Of a stretch of DNA of 64,000 nucleotides, positions 25,280 to 34,917 are shown in pieces. The notes below the pieces were generated by a model. The model saw only the letters and a program-made list of their open reading frames with translations, had not been told where the DNA came from and ran no database searches. The first letter of the stretch is position 1, and every line of letters starts with the position of its first letter. This stretch comes from Streptomyces sp. I05A-00742 (GTDB lineage Bacteria; Actinomycetota; Actinomycetes; Streptomycetales; Streptomycetaceae). The stretch spans positions 17,092-81,091 of the forward strand of contig NZ_JABETO010000012.1 in NCBI RefSeq assembly GCF_013055795.1. The letters run 5' to 3'. A program made the position numbers and the translations under genes.

Positions 25280-25789
25280 TCAGCCCAGCGGCCCGACCGG
25301 CCCCGGCCCGCCGTCCAGGTCCTCCGGGCCCTCCTCGTGCTCCCCGTACTCCTCGTCCTCCCGGCCCGCCAGCACCGGCGAGCCGTGGTGGGACCACACC
25401 TTCCACTCCGATCCCGCCCGGCGGAACACATTGGTCGCCACGACCAACTGCCCGACCAGGGGGCCCAGCTCGCCCTCCGCCTCCGCCGGCGCCCCGCTGA
25501 GGATGTTCTCGGTGCAGGTCACCAGGGCCGTGTCACCACCCACCGACACCTCGACGTCGGTCAGGAAGAACTGGATGTAGTCGGTGCTCGCCATGATCAG
25601 CGCGTACGAGCGGAGCACCTCGCCCCGGCCGCGCAGCACCGGCCAGCCGGGGTGCACGCACGACACCTCGGTACCGGGGTCGTCCAGCCACATCCGCTGC
25701 AGCGCCTCGGTGTCGCCGCGCTCCACGGCCTCGTAGAGCGCCGTGTTGGCGAGCTCGACCCGCTCGGCGTCCGTCCGCGCCGAGCTCAC
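25280..25789 (-). CDS. nuclear transport factor 2 (SnoaL-like) family protein
   Basis: 169 residues from a GTG overlapping the folP stop (GTGA). The NTF2-like cone fold is recognisable: RVELANTALYEAVERGDTEALQRMWLDD, VSCVHPGWPVLRGRGEVLRSYALIMA, FFLTDVEVSVGGDTALVTCTENI, and FRRAGSEWKVWSHHGSPV. The last 35 residues are Gly/Glu/Asp-rich and probably disordered. Inserted between folP and folB in the same direction; the coupling to folP suggests a folate or pterin-related role, but the fold alone does not tell. Confidence 0.85.
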   Translation of the reverse strand: MSSARTDAERVELANTALYEAVERGDTEALQRMWLDDPGTEVSCVHPGWPVLRGRGEVLRSYALIMASTDYIQFFLTDVEVSVGGDTALVTCTENILSGAPAEAEGELGPLVGQLVVATNVFRRAGSEWKVWSHHGSPVLAGREDEEYGEHEEGPEDLDGGPGPVGPLG

Positions 25790-26667
25790 ACCGCCCCCTC
25801 GGGGGCTCCGGCCCGGGCGACGGCGCTCACGACGCGGACCGCGTCCGCGCTCGCGCCCACCTCGTGCACCCGCACCGCCCACGCGCCCTCGCGCGCCGCC
25901 AGCACCGAGACGGCGGCCGTGGCCGCGTCCCGTTCCCTGGCCGGCGGCGGGGCGCCGTCGGGCGCGGCCAGCACCCGGCCGAGGAAGCGCTTGCGGGACG
26001 CGGCGACCAGCAGCGGGAGCTCCAGCTCCGCCCGCAGCCGGTCCAGCCGGGCGACCAGGGCCAGGTCGTGCCCGGCGTTCTTGGCGAAGCCCAGACCGGG
26101 GTCGATCACCAGCCGGTCCGGCTCGATCCCGCCCGCGACCACGGCGTCCACCCGCTGCCGCAGCTCGCCGATCACCTCGCCGACCACGTCGTCGTAGACC
26201 GCCCGGCTGTTCATGTCCTCGCTGAAGCCGCGCCAGTGCATCACCACGAACGGCACCCGGGCCTGTGCCACCATCGGCACCATCGCCGGGTCGGCGAGCC
26301 CGCCGCTCACGTCGTTGACCATCCCCGCACCGGCCTCCAGGGCCGCCTCCGCGACCGAGGCGCGCATCGTGTCCACCGAGACCACGACGCCCTCCCCGGC
26401 CAGCTCGCGGACGACCGGGACCACCCGGCGCCGCTCCTCGGCCTCGTCCACCCGCAGGGCCCCCGGCCGGGTGGACTCGCCGCCCACGTCGACCAGGTCG
26501 GCGCCGCCGGCGACGAGGTCCAGACCCCGCTTGACGGCCTCATCGGTGTCGAACCACCGACCGCCGTCCGAGAACGAATCGGGCGTCACATTGACCACGC
26601 CCATCACCGCACAGCGGTCCCACTGCGGCAGGCCGACGGGCCCGATACGACCGTGCAAGGTACTCAT
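25786..26667 (-). CDS. folP: dihydropteroate synthase
   Basis: Condenses the pterin pyrophosphate with p-aminobenzoate; target of sulfonamides. 293 residues from the ATG giving MSTLHGRIGPVGLPQWDR; a GTG six bases upstream is possible. TIM-barrel motifs are complete: MGVVNVTPDSFSDGG (pABA loop 1), VDVGGESTRPGA (loop 2), MVNDVSGG, MHWRG, DPGLGFAKNAGHDL, AASRKRFLG and VRVHEV. A hairpin terminator separates it from the upstream gene, so folP starts a new transcript. Confidence 0.95.
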   Translation of the reverse strand: MSTLHGRIGPVGLPQWDRCAVMGVVNVTPDSFSDGGRWFDTDEAVKRGLDLVAGGADLVDVGGESTRPGALRVDEAEERRRVVPVVRELAGEGVVVSVDTMRASVAEAALEAGAGMVNDVSGGLADPAMVPMVAQARVPFVVMHWRGFSEDMNSRAVYDDVVGEVIGELRQRVDAVVAGGIEPDRLVIDPGLGFAKNAGHDLALVARLDRLRAELELPLLVAASRKRFLGRVLAAPDGAPPPARERDAATAAVSVLAAREGAWAVRVHEVGASADAVRVVSAVARAGAPEGAV

Positions 26668-26719
26668 GCCCACCAGCGTAGGCCGTGGGCCCGGGACGCC
26701 GACGACCGGCCGACACGGC

Positions 26720-26757
26720 GAAAGCCCTCCCCGGAAACGGTTCCGGGAAGGGCTTTC
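26720..26757 (-). terminator. terminator after the lysyltransferase-like gene
   Basis: GAAAGCCCT-CCCCGGAA (26720-26736) pairs with 26741-26757 over 17 bp with one mismatch and a four-base loop. It lies 19 bp past the stop of the minus-strand gene at 26776 and ahead of folP. Confidence 0.85.
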
Positions 26758-26775
26758 CGCAGTGCCGGGCGGGGC

Positions 26776-28629
26776 TCACGCGGCGCGCGTGACCTCCGTC
26801 TGCTCCACCGCCGCGTCGTCGTCGACGAAGCTCGGCTTGGGCGGCGCAGGGCGGCGGCGCAGCAGCCGCGGCAGTTCCAGGAAGCCCTCCGCCTGCATCA
26901 TCGCGAAGCCGATGCGCGGCAGGTCACGGCTGTTCGGGAAGACGATGAAGCGCGGCTCCCAGCGCGGCCGGAACTTCTCGTTGAACTTGTACAGCGACTC
27001 GATCTGGAACCAGCGCGACAGGAAGACCAGCACCCCGCGCTGGATACGGACCACCGGTCCCGCGCCCAGCTTGCTGCCGCGCTCCAGGGCCGAACGGAAG
27101 AACGCGAAGTTCAGCGACAGGCGCTTGATCTTCAGGTCGGGCGCCGCCTGGAGGAAGGCGACGATCAGCAGCTCGTTCATGCCCGGGTCGGCGCTGCGGT
27201 CGCGGCGCATGAGCTCCAGCGAGCTGCCGTCCTTGCCCCACGGCACGTAGTGCTGCATGGCCTTGAGGTCGCCGAACGGGGCCGTCTCGCCCTCCTCCGG
27301 GTCCTTGTGGGCGGTGGCGATGATGGCGTCCAGGTCCTTCGGGTCGCCGATGCGGCCCAGCGCCATGGAGAAGCCGCGCTCCTCCTCGGTGTCGCGCCAG
27401 GCGTTGGCGGCCTTCTGGACGACCGCGAGCTCCTCGGGGTCCAGGTCGCCGACGCGACGCACCTTGGTGGTGTAGCCGTTGCGCTCGATGCGCTTGACCA
27501 TCTGGCGGACGTTGCGCATGGCCCGGCCGCTGAGGCTGAAGTCGGCGACCTCGACGATGGCCTCGTCGCCCATCTCCAGGGCGTCCAGGCCGGTCTCGCG
27601 GGTCCAGACCTCACCGCCGGTCTCGCTGCACCCGTTGACGGCGGGGGTCCAGGAGTGGCGCTTGGCGAGCTCCATGAACTTCTCGATGGCGCCGGGCCAC
27701 GCCTCGACGTCACCGATGGGGTCGCCGCTGGCCAGCATCACACCGGAGACCACGCGGTAGGAGACGGCGGCCTTGCCGGACGGGGAGAAGACGACGCTCT
27801 TGTCGCGGCGGAGCGCGAAGTGGCCCAGCGAGTCGCGGTCGCCGTGCTTGGCGAGCAGCTCGCGCAGCCGGTCCTCGTCCTCCTCGGTGAGGACGGCCGC
27901 CGGGTACTCCGGCCGGAAGGCGAGGAACGCCGTGGTGGCGACGGTCAGCAGGCCGAGGGCGCCGAGGGAGTAGCCGACGATGTAGTCGACGCCGCCGGTG
28001 TAGCGGATCGAGCCCTCGAAGCCGAACAGACCCCAGAGGACGTGCTCCATCTGCTCCAGCACCGGCGGGTCGCCGACCATCTGGTCCGGGTGCGAGCCGA
28101 CGATCACCCAGCCGAGGGCGAAGCTGGCCCCGCCCATGAGGATGAAGTTGGCCACCGCCTTCCACCGGCTGCGCGGGTCGGGCAGCGCGGTGAACGCGTT
28201 CCGGTGCCGCACCAGGTAGGCGAAGAGCAGCAGCGAGAAGATCGCGCCGGGGATGGAGTGGCGGTAGATCAGGTGCGCGGCGGCACCGACCGGCAGCACG
28301 ACGACGGCGGCCCACCAGGCACGTGACTTCGCGCGCTTGAGGCCGTGGGCGAGCATCAGCAGCAGGATGCCGACGACGATGGAGGCGGCGGCGGCCAGCT
28401 GGGTGACGGCGCCGGGCAGTACCTCGGCCAGCGTGTGGATCCGGCTGAAGCGGAACCGTGGGATGACGCCGGCCGCGATGTCCATCAGGCCGATGACCGC
28501 CGCGACCGTGCCCACGACGGCGGGAACACGCTCCGGCCGGGGTCCCTTGGCCATGCGCGCAAGCACCGACAGCCACTTCGGACCCGAAGGAACCCCATCG
28601 GACCTTTTGCCATCTTCCCTGACAGACAT
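26776..28629 (-). CDS. phosphatidylglycerol lysyltransferase-like (DUF2156) membrane protein
   Basis: 617 residues. About six membrane helices in the first 260 residues, followed by a double GNAT-like DUF2156 domain (about 290-590) with HFALRRDKSVVFSPSGKAAVSYRV, SGDPIGDVEAWPGAIEKFM, RNVRQMVKRIERNGY and LSLNFAFFRSALERG. This layout is that of MprF/LysX-type enzymes that add lysine from lysyl-tRNA to membrane lipid; unlike mycobacterial LysX there is no fused lysyl-tRNA synthetase. ATG 28659 is an alternative start. Divergent from a secreted-type esterase. Confidence 0.88.
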   Translation of the reverse strand: MSVREDGKRSDGVPSGPKWLSVLARMAKGPRPERVPAVVGTVAAVIGLMDIAAGVIPRFRFSRIHTLAEVLPGAVTQLAAAASIVVGILLLMLAHGLKRAKSRAWWAAVVVLPVGAAAHLIYRHSIPGAIFSLLLFAYLVRHRNAFTALPDPRSRWKAVANFILMGGASFALGWVIVGSHPDQMVGDPPVLEQMEHVLWGLFGFEGSIRYTGGVDYIVGYSLGALGLLTVATTAFLAFRPEYPAAVLTEEDEDRLRELLAKHGDRDSLGHFALRRDKSVVFSPSGKAAVSYRVVSGVMLASGDPIGDVEAWPGAIEKFMELAKRHSWTPAVNGCSETGGEVWTRETGLDALEMGDEAIVEVADFSLSGRAMRNVRQMVKRIERNGYTTKVRRVGDLDPEELAVVQKAANAWRDTEEERGFSMALGRIGDPKDLDAIIATAHKDPEEGETAPFGDLKAMQHYVPWGKDGSSLELMRRDRSADPGMNELLIVAFLQAAPDLKIKRLSLNFAFFRSALERGSKLGAGPVVRIQRGVLVFLSRWFQIESLYKFNEKFRPRWEPRFIVFPNSRDLPRIGFAMMQAEGFLELPRLLRRRPAPPKPSFVDDDAAVEQTEVTRAA

Positions 28630-28800
28630 CTCTTCCCGTCGTCCATGTCGAGTGGGCATACGGCATCTGGCCGTACCGCTCCGGACAATGTGCGCCCTGT
28701 AGGACGACGGTTTCGGGGCGGAGGTTCCGCCGGCGGCGGGCCCGGATAGAAGTAACCATTCCGCGACCCGGCCGCCGGGTCGCTCGGCAGAAAGCACCTC

Positions 28801-29913
28801 ATGGGTCTCACCAGCAAAACAGTTCTGCTGCTGGCCGCCGTGCTGGCGGTAGTGCTGTTCGCACTGACCGTCTGGCTCTGGCCGCGGCTCGGCAAGCGGA
28901 GCGTGGGCTCCATTCTGGGCCGGATCGGCATGCTGCTCGTCACCCAGCTCTCCCTGTTCGCCGCGATCGGTCTCTACGCGAACTTCTCCTTCGGTTTCTA
29001 CGCCTCCTGGGCCGACCTCTTCGGCCAGGAGCAGGACCAGGGTGTCGTCGTGGACCACAGCGCGGCCGACCGGCGGATCCAGGTCGTCGGGACCCAGCAG
29101 GTGAACGTCGCCCGTGCCTCGGTGCCGCGGGTCGCCGGCCGGATCGAGAAGGTGAACATCCAGGGGCCCGAGTCGAGGATCGCCAGCCCGGCCTACGTCT
29201 ATCTGCCGCCGGAGTACTTCCAGCCCGAGTTCGCCAAGCGCACCTTTCCGGCCTCCGTCGTGCTGACCGGCTACCCGGGCACCGCCGAGGCGCTGATCAA
29301 GGGCCTGCACTACCCGCAGACGGCGCACAAACTGGCCAAGGAAAAGAAGATGCAGCCCACCATCCTGGTGATGATGCGGCCGACCGTCGCCCCGCCCCGG
29401 GACACGGAGTGCATGGATATACCCGACGGCCCCCAGACCGAGACCTTCTTCACCAAGGACCTGCGCAAGGCGCTGTCGCAGCAGTACCGGATCGGCGACA
29501 AGGCCGCCAACTGGGGCATGATCGGCGACTCGACCGGCGGCTACTGCGCGCTCAAGCTCGCCATGCGCCACCCGGAGGCGTACGGCGCCGCCGCCTCGCT
29601 CTCCGGCTACTACAAGGCCCCGCAGGACCCGACGACCGGTTCCCTCTTCGGCGGCAGCAAGAAGCTGGAGCAGGAGAACAACCTGATCTGGCGGCTGAAG
29701 CACAAGCCGCTGCCCAAGATCTCGATGCTGGTCACCACCAGCAAGCAGGGCGAGCACAACTACAAGGACACGATGAAGTTCATCGACCTCGCCGCCAAGC
29801 ACCCCACCCGGGTCTCCTCGATGGTCCTGGAGAGCGGCGGTCACAACTTCAACACCTGGCGCCGTGAGATCCCCGGCACCCTGCAGTGGATGGGCAGCCG
29901 CCTCAGCGCCTGA
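28801..29913 (+). CDS. membrane-anchored alpha/beta-hydrolase (esterase D / mycolyltransferase-like)
   Basis: 370 residues. Two N-terminal membrane helices (about 7-28 and 42-62), then an extracytoplasmic esterase domain. Nucleophile elbow is GDSTGG with Ser244; the oxyanion strand is ASVVLTGYPG; catalytic His is in ESGGHNFNTW near the C-terminus. The fold matches PF00756 (Ag85/esterase D). Divergently transcribed from the lipid lysyltransferase-like gene across a 171-bp promoter region, hinting at a shared envelope role. Confidence 0.88.
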   Translation: MGLTSKTVLLLAAVLAVVLFALTVWLWPRLGKRSVGSILGRIGMLLVTQLSLFAAIGLYANFSFGFYASWADLFGQEQDQGVVVDHSAADRRIQVVGTQQVNVARASVPRVAGRIEKVNIQGPESRIASPAYVYLPPEYFQPEFAKRTFPASVVLTGYPGTAEALIKGLHYPQTAHKLAKEKKMQPTILVMMRPTVAPPRDTECMDIPDGPQTETFFTKDLRKALSQQYRIGDKAANWGMIGDSTGGYCALKLAMRHPEAYGAAASLSGYYKAPQDPTTGSLFGGSKKLEQENNLIWRLKHKPLPKISMLVTTSKQGEHNYKDTMKFIDLAAKHPTRVSSMVLESGGHNFNTWRREIPGTLQWMGSRLSA

Positions 29914-29973
29914 CCCGAGGCGGGCCGCCCGTCGGTCAGCGGGCGGCCATGACGCGTCCCGGCGCCCGGACGG

Positions 29974-30582
29974 TCAGCGTCCGGACATGATGAGGCTCAT
30001 CGCCTCCGCGCGCGACGCCGGATCGCGCAGCTGGCCCCGTACCGCGGACGTGATCGTCTTCGCCCCGGGCTTCCGGATGCCCCGCATCGACATGCACATG
30101 TGCTCGCACTCGATGACCACGACGACGCCCCGCGCCTCCAGGATCTCCATCAGCGAGTCCGCGACCTGCGTGGTCATCCGCTCCTGGACCTGCGGCCGCC
30201 GCGCGTAGACGTCCACCAGCCGGGCCAGCTTCGACAGGCCCGTGATCTTCCCGTTGGTCGCGGGGATGTAGCCGATGTGCGCCACCCCGTGGAAGGGCAC
30301 CAGGTGGTGCTCGCAGGTGCTGTACACCTCGATATCCCTGACCAGCACCATCTCGTCGTGCCCGAGGTCGAAGGTCGTGGTCAGCACGTCCGCCGCCTCC
30401 TGCCGGAGGCCCGCGAATATCTCCTTGTACGCGCGGGCGACCCGCGCCGGGGTCTCGCGCAGGCCCTCACGGTCCGGGTCCTCGCCGACGGCGATGAGCA
30501 GTTCGCGAACGGCCTGCTCGGCCCGCTTCTCGTCGAAGGGCCCGACCGGACGCTCGCCGTCCAGGGTCACCGGATCGATCAT
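29974..30582 (-). CDS. folE: GTP cyclohydrolase I
   Basis: First enzyme of pterin synthesis, GTP to dihydroneopterin triphosphate. 202 residues. Zinc ligands are Cys90 and His93 ([11 protein letters not shown]) and Cys163 (HMCMSMRG); other signatures are [31 protein letters not shown] and [10 protein letters not shown]. Downstream of ftsH on the same strand with a 171-bp gap, so it may have its own promoter. Supplies the folB-folK-folP genes. Confidence 0.97.
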   Translation of the reverse strand: MIDPVTLDGERPVGPFDEKRAEQAVRELLIAVGEDPDREGLRETPARVARAYKEIFAGLRQEAADVLTTTFDLGHDEMVLVRDIEVYSTCEHHLVPFHGVAHIGYIPATNGKITGLSKLARLVDVYARRPQVQERMTTQVADSLMEILEARGVVVVIECEHMCMSMRGIRKPGAKTITSAVRGQLRDPASRAEAMSLIMSGR

Positions 30583-30753
30583 GGAGTTGCCTCGTCCTCT
30601 CGTGCGTACGCGCGGTGCGGCGGCCCTTTCCCCGTTCATGATCCGGAAAAGACCGGCAGGGAAGGGAAGCCCCCATCGCGCGCACAAATGCGCGATGCCG
30701 CGCCACCAGGCTAAAACCTGGGTGACGCGGCATCCATTCCGGGCCCGACCGGA

Positions 30754-32757
30754 TCACTCCGGGCGGATGTCCTCCGGGAGCTCCACCGAGTCCACGGCGG
30801 TGACGCCGTTGTTGCTCGGGGCGAGCTCCTTGGGGGAGAGCACCGGCGGGCGGCTGGAGGGCGTACGCCGTGAGGAGCCGGTCCAGGCCGGGCGGGCCGG
30901 GCGCTTCACGATGTGCTTGAAGATCTCGGCGATCTCCTCCTTGTTCAGCGTCTCCTTCTCCAGGAGCGCCAGAACCAGGTTGTCGAGGACGTCGCGGTTC
31001 TCGACCAGGATCTCCCACGCCTCGTTGTGCGCGGTCTCGATGAGCTTCTTGACCTCTTCGTCGACCAGCGCGGCGACCTCTTCTGAGTAGTCCCGCTGGT
31101 GCGCCATCTCACGGCCCAGGAAGGGCTCGGAGTTGTCGGAGCCGAACTTGATCGCGCCGAGCCGCTCGGTCATGCCGTACTGGGTGACCATCGCGCGGGC
31201 CGTGGCCGTGGCCTTCTCGATGTCGTTCGCGGCGCCCGTGGTCGGGTCGTGGAAGACCAGCTCCTCGGCCGCCCGGCCGCCCAGCATGTAGGCCAGCTGG
31301 TCGAGCATCTCGTTGCGCGTGGTCGAGTACTTGTCCTCGTCCGGCAGCACCATGGTGTAGCCGAGCGCGCGGCCCCGGGACAGGATGGTGATCTTGTGCA
31401 CCGGGTCGGAGTTCGGGGAAGCCGCCGCGACCAGGGCGTGACCGCCCTCGTGGTACGCGGTGATCTTCTTCTCCTTGTCGCTCATGATCCGGGTCCGCTT
31501 CTGCGGTCCGGCCACGACGCGGTCGATCGCCTCGTCCAGCATGTGGTTGTCGATCAGCTTCTTGTCGCTGCGGGCCGTCAGCAGGGCGGCCTCGTTCAGC
31601 ACATTGGAGAGATCGGCACCGGTGAAGCCGGGGGTGCGACGGGCGACGGCCGAGAGGTCGACGTCCGGGGCGACCGGCTTGCCCTTCTGGTGAACCTTGA
31701 GGATCTCCAGGCGGCCCTGCATGTCCGGACGGTCCACGGCGATCTGCCGGTCGAACCGGCCCGGGCGCAGCAGCGCCGGGTCGAGGATGTCCGGCCGGTT
31801 GGTGGCCGCGATCAGGATCACGCCGCCCTTGACGTCGAAGCCGTCCATCTCGACGAGCAGCTGGTTGAGCGTCTGCTCGCGCTCGTCGTGACCGCCGCCG
31901 AGGCCCGCGCCGCGGTGCCGGCCGACGGCGTCGATCTCGTCGACGAAGACGATGGCCGGGGCGTTGGCCTTGGCCTGCTCGAACAGGTCACGGACCCGGG
32001 AGGCACCGACACCGACGAACATCTCGACGAAGTCCGAGCCGGAGATCGAGTAGAACGGGACCCCCGCCTCGCCCGCGACGGCGCGCGCCAGCAGCGTCTT
32101 GCCGGTTCCGGGCGGGCCGTAGAGCAGCACACCCTTGGGGATCTTGGCGCCGACGGCCTGGAACTTGGCGGGCTCCTGGAGGAACTCCTTGATCTCGTGG
32201 AGCTCCTCGACGGCCTCGTCGGACCCGGCCACGTCGGCGAAGGTGGTCTTCGGCGTGTCCTTGGTGATCAGCTTGGCCTTGGACTTCCCGAAGTTCATCA
32301 CCCGGGAGCCGCCGCCCTGCATCTGATTCATCAGGAACAGGAAGACCACGACGATGAGGACGAAGGGCAGCAAGGACAGCAGCACCCCGATGAAGGGGTT
32401 CTGCTTGGACGTCGCCACGTTGTAGCCCTCGGGCAGGACGTCCTTGTTCTTCTGGTCGACCGCCTTCTGGAGCATCGCGGACAGCTGGACGCCCTGGTCG
32501 CCGATGTAGTTCGCCTGGACCTTACTGCTGCCCTTGATCTTCTGGTCGTTCTTGAGCTCGACCTTGATCTTGTTTTCGTCGCCCGTGGTCAGCTCGGCCG
32601 ATTTCACCTTGTTGTCGCGGATCGCCGCGACGACCTGACTGGTGTCCACCGACTTGTAACCGCCGGACGAGCCGACGACCTGCATCAACACGACCACGGC
32701 GAGGACGGCCAGCACGATCCACATGACCGGCCCACGGAAGTAGCGCTTCACGTCCAT
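30754..32757 (-). CDS. ftsH: ATP-dependent zinc metalloprotease FtsH
   Basis: Membrane AAA+ protease degrading membrane and short-lived proteins. 667 residues from [11 protein letters not shown]. Membrane helices at about 11-28 and 121-142 flank the extracytoplasmic domain. AAA domain: Walker A GPPGTGKT 214-221, Walker [30 protein letters not shown]. Zinc site HEGGH 436-440 with downstream DIEKAT Asp. C-terminal coiled coil ends in a Ser/Pro-rich tail. Sits between folE and hpt, the usual actinobacterial order. Confidence 0.98.
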   Translation of the reverse strand: MDVKRYFRGPVMWIVLAVLAVVVLMQVVGSSGGYKSVDTSQVVAAIRDNKVKSAELTTGDENKIKVELKNDQKIKGSSKVQANYIGDQGVQLSAMLQKAVDQKNKDVLPEGYNVATSKQNPFIGVLLSLLPFVLIVVVFLFLMNQMQGGGSRVMNFGKSKAKLITKDTPKTTFADVAGSDEAVEELHEIKEFLQEPAKFQAVGAKIPKGVLLYGPPGTGKTLLARAVAGEAGVPFYSISGSDFVEMFVGVGASRVRDLFEQAKANAPAIVFVDEIDAVGRHRGAGLGGGHDEREQTLNQLLVEMDGFDVKGGVILIAATNRPDILDPALLRPGRFDRQIAVDRPDMQGRLEILKVHQKGKPVAPDVDLSAVARRTPGFTGADLSNVLNEAALLTARSDKKLIDNHMLDEAIDRVVAGPQKRTRIMSDKEKKITAYHEGGHALVAAASPNSDPVHKITILSRGRALGYTMVLPDEDKYSTTRNEMLDQLAYMLGGRAAEELVFHDPTTGAANDIEKATATARAMVTQYGMTERLGAIKFGSDNSEPFLGREMAHQRDYSEEVAALVDEEVKKLIETAHNEAWEILVENRDVLDNLVLALLEKETLNKEEIAEIFKHIVKRPARPAWTGSSRRTPSSRPPVLSPKELAPSNNGVTAVDSVELPEDIRPE

Positions 32758-33013
32758 CCATACGGGGCGCGAGCGCCCCGTCCCTCCTGCCACAGTGAGG
32801 CACGGTGCCCCTTGATCGGGGTGCCTGTGCGTACGGTGTTTGCTCGACCTTGCAGTACTTGACTGAAGAATGCTTGAAAAGACTGACCTTCGGACGGTAC
32901 CCCAGCATTGTCACCCGACGCCGCCGCAGACGGTCAACAAATCCGTCTTCCCCTCCTCCAACGGCGGAAAACCGTGAAGGGTTCCCGGCGGCGTCGCAAT
33001 GGCCGGGGCACCC

Positions 33014-33033
33014 GGGAGGATGAACATCCTCCC
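33014..33033 (-). terminator. terminator hairpin after hpt
   Basis: GGGAGGATG-AA-CATCCTCCC, perfect nine-base arms, directly after the hpt stop (33047, minus strand). Separates hpt from ftsH, which therefore has its own promoter in 32758-33010. Confidence 0.8.
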
Positions 33034-33046
33034 AGGTCGGGTGTGC

Positions 33047-33601
33047 TCAGCCGCCGTAGACGTGCGGCGCGAGCGTGCCCACGAAGGGCAGGTTGCGGTA
33101 CTTCTCCGCGAAGTCGAGACCGTAACCGACGACGAACTCGTTCGGGATGTCGAAGCCGACCCACTTCACGTCGATGGCGACCTTGGCCGCCTCCGGCTTG
33201 CGGAGCAGGGTGACGACGTTGAGGGACGCGGGCTCGCGGGAGCCGAGGTTCGACAGCAGCCAGGACAGCGTCAGACCGGAGTCGATGATGTCCTCGACGA
33301 TCAGGACGTGCTTGCCCTTGATGTCGGTGTCGAGGTCCTTGAGGATGCGGACCACGCCGGAGGACTGGGTGCCCGCGCCGTAGGAGGACACGGCCATCCA
33401 GTCCATGGTGACCGGGTTGGACAGCGCGCGCGCCAGGTCCGCCATCACCATCACGGCGCCCTTGAGGACACCGACGATGAGCAGGTCCTTGCCCGCGTAC
33501 TCCGCGTCGATCTTCGCGGCCAGCTCGGCCAGCTTCGCGTCGATCTCTTCCTTGGTGATGAGCACCGACTTGAGGTCGGTGCCCATGTCCTTCTCGTCCA
33601 C
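33047..33601 (-). CDS. hpt: hypoxanthine phosphoribosyltransferase
   Basis: Salvages hypoxanthine or guanine with PRPP. 184 residues from the GTG giving [19 protein letters not shown], which has GAGAG eight bases upstream; MGTDLK at 33586 is an alternative. PRPP motif is [33 protein letters not shown] and [31 protein letters not shown] are typical. Downstream of tilS by 103 bp on the same strand. Confidence 0.95.
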   Translation of the reverse strand: MDEKDMGTDLKSVLITKEEIDAKLAELAAKIDAEYAGKDLLIVGVLKGAVMVMADLARALSNPVTMDWMAVSSYGAGTQSSGVVRILKDLDTDIKGKHVLIVEDIIDSGLTLSWLLSNLGSREPASLNVVTLLRKPEAAKVAIDVKWVGFDIPNEFVVGYGLDFAEKYRNLPFVGTLAPHVYGG

Positions 33602-33704
33602 CCGCGCCACTCTCGTTCGATTGGGGCTCATCCGGCCGTCCGGGCGACTGCCGCCCGGCCAGGGTCCGGCCGGGCCTGCCCGCGATCACTCACGGTCGTT
33701 CGAT

Positions 33705-34733
33705 TCAGCCCTGCCGGAGGACCAGTCTGCCACCATGCCGGTGGACCGCGACGCGCCCGGGGAGGTTGATGGCCCGCTGGCCGCGCCAGCCGGTGATCAG
33801 CCGGTCGACTTCCTCGATGTGCCGGGCGAAGAGCGAACCGGCCGGGGAACCGGCCTCGATGGCCGCCCGGCGCAGCACACGGCGGCGGACGGCGGGGGGC
33901 AGCGCGTAGAGCTTGGCGACCTCCAGGGCGCCGCTGTCGTCGCGGACGGACGGCTCCACGGCGAGGGCCCAGGAGTCGAGGGCGTCCGCGTCGTCCCGGG
34001 AGAGCTGGGCGGTCCTGGCCAGGGCCTCGACGACGCCCTTGCCCAGGGCCTTCTCCAGGACCGGCAGCGCCTCGTGGCGGACCCGGGAGCGGGTGTAGGC
34101 GGGGTCGACGTTGTGCGGGTCGTCCCAGACGGGCAGCGACTGCACCATGCACGCCTTGCGGGCCGTCTGCCGGTCCAGCCCCAGGAACGGCCGGCGGTAG
34201 CGACCGCCGACTCCGGAGGCGACGGCCATCCCGGACAGCGAGCGGGTGCCGGAGCCGCGGGCCAGGCCCAGGAGGACGGTCTCCGCCTGGTCGTCCCGGG
34301 TGTGGCCGAGGAGGACGGCGGCGGCGCCGTGCCGTTCGGCGGCGGCGTCCAGGGCGGCGTAGCGGGCGTCGCGGGCGGCGGCCTCGGGGCCGCCCTCCCG
34401 GCCGACGCGCACGGGGAGCGCTTCGACGGGGTCGAGGCCGAGGGCGAGGAGGCGGCTCACCACTTCGGCGGCGCGGAGGTCGGAGCCCTGCTGGAGGCCG
34501 TGGTCGACGGTGACACCACCGGCGCGGACGCCGAGCCGGGGGGCCTCGAAGGCGAGGGCGGAGGCGAGCGCCATGGAGTCGGCGCCACCGGAGCAGGCGG
34601 CCAGGACGAGCGGGGGCCTGGGGTCGCCGCTAGGGCTTCCGGTTGCGGATTCGGACGGAGCGAGGGTGAGGACGTCGTGGAGTACGCGGCGGACCGCCAG
34701 GCGTATCGCCGCGACCGCGGGGTGTGGACCCAT
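33705..34733 (-). CDS. tilS: tRNA(Ile)-lysidine synthase
   Basis: Modifies C34 of tRNA-Ile(CAU) to lysidine, switching decoding to AUA. 342 residues, the short actinobacterial form without the full C-terminal domain. PP-loop motif SGGADS at 48-53 in [46 protein letters not shown] and [20 protein letters not shown] are diagnostic. Starts at ATG 34733; ordered tilS-hpt as in most bacteria. Confidence 0.95.
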   Translation of the reverse strand: MGPHPAVAAIRLAVRRVLHDVLTLAPSESATGSPSGDPRPPLVLAACSGGADSMALASALAFEAPRLGVRAGGVTVDHGLQQGSDLRAAEVVSRLLALGLDPVEALPVRVGREGGPEAAARDARYAALDAAAERHGAAAVLLGHTRDDQAETVLLGLARGSGTRSLSGMAVASGVGGRYRRPFLGLDRQTARKACMVQSLPVWDDPHNVDPAYTRSRVRHEALPVLEKALGKGVVEALARTAQLSRDDADALDSWALAVEPSVRDDSGALEVAKLYALPPAVRRRVLRRAAIEAGSPAGSLFARHIEEVDRLITGWRGQRAINLPGRVAVHRHGGRLVLRQG

Positions 34734-34917
34734 GTCCGAGTGTCCAATCGTTCCAAGGGCAGGGGGTGTGGGGACGGGCGACCCGCGCCCGTCACGCTGT
34801 GTGCGTAGATGGTGACAGAGACGAGCCTTTACCCGAGCATCGCACGCCCACCCCTGGCACACGGTCCCTCGGACGGGTGATTACGGGAGCGTTCATCCGT
34901 CATGGGGCGTGGCGCCG

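Noticed and set aside
25864..28326. 820-codon open frame on the plus strand
   Set aside because: Antisense of folP and the lysyltransferase-like gene; no domain, composition dominated by His/Arg/Asp/Val from reverse codons.
31099..32862. 587-codon open frame opposite ftsH
   Set aside because: Antisense shadow of ftsH; no family resemblance.
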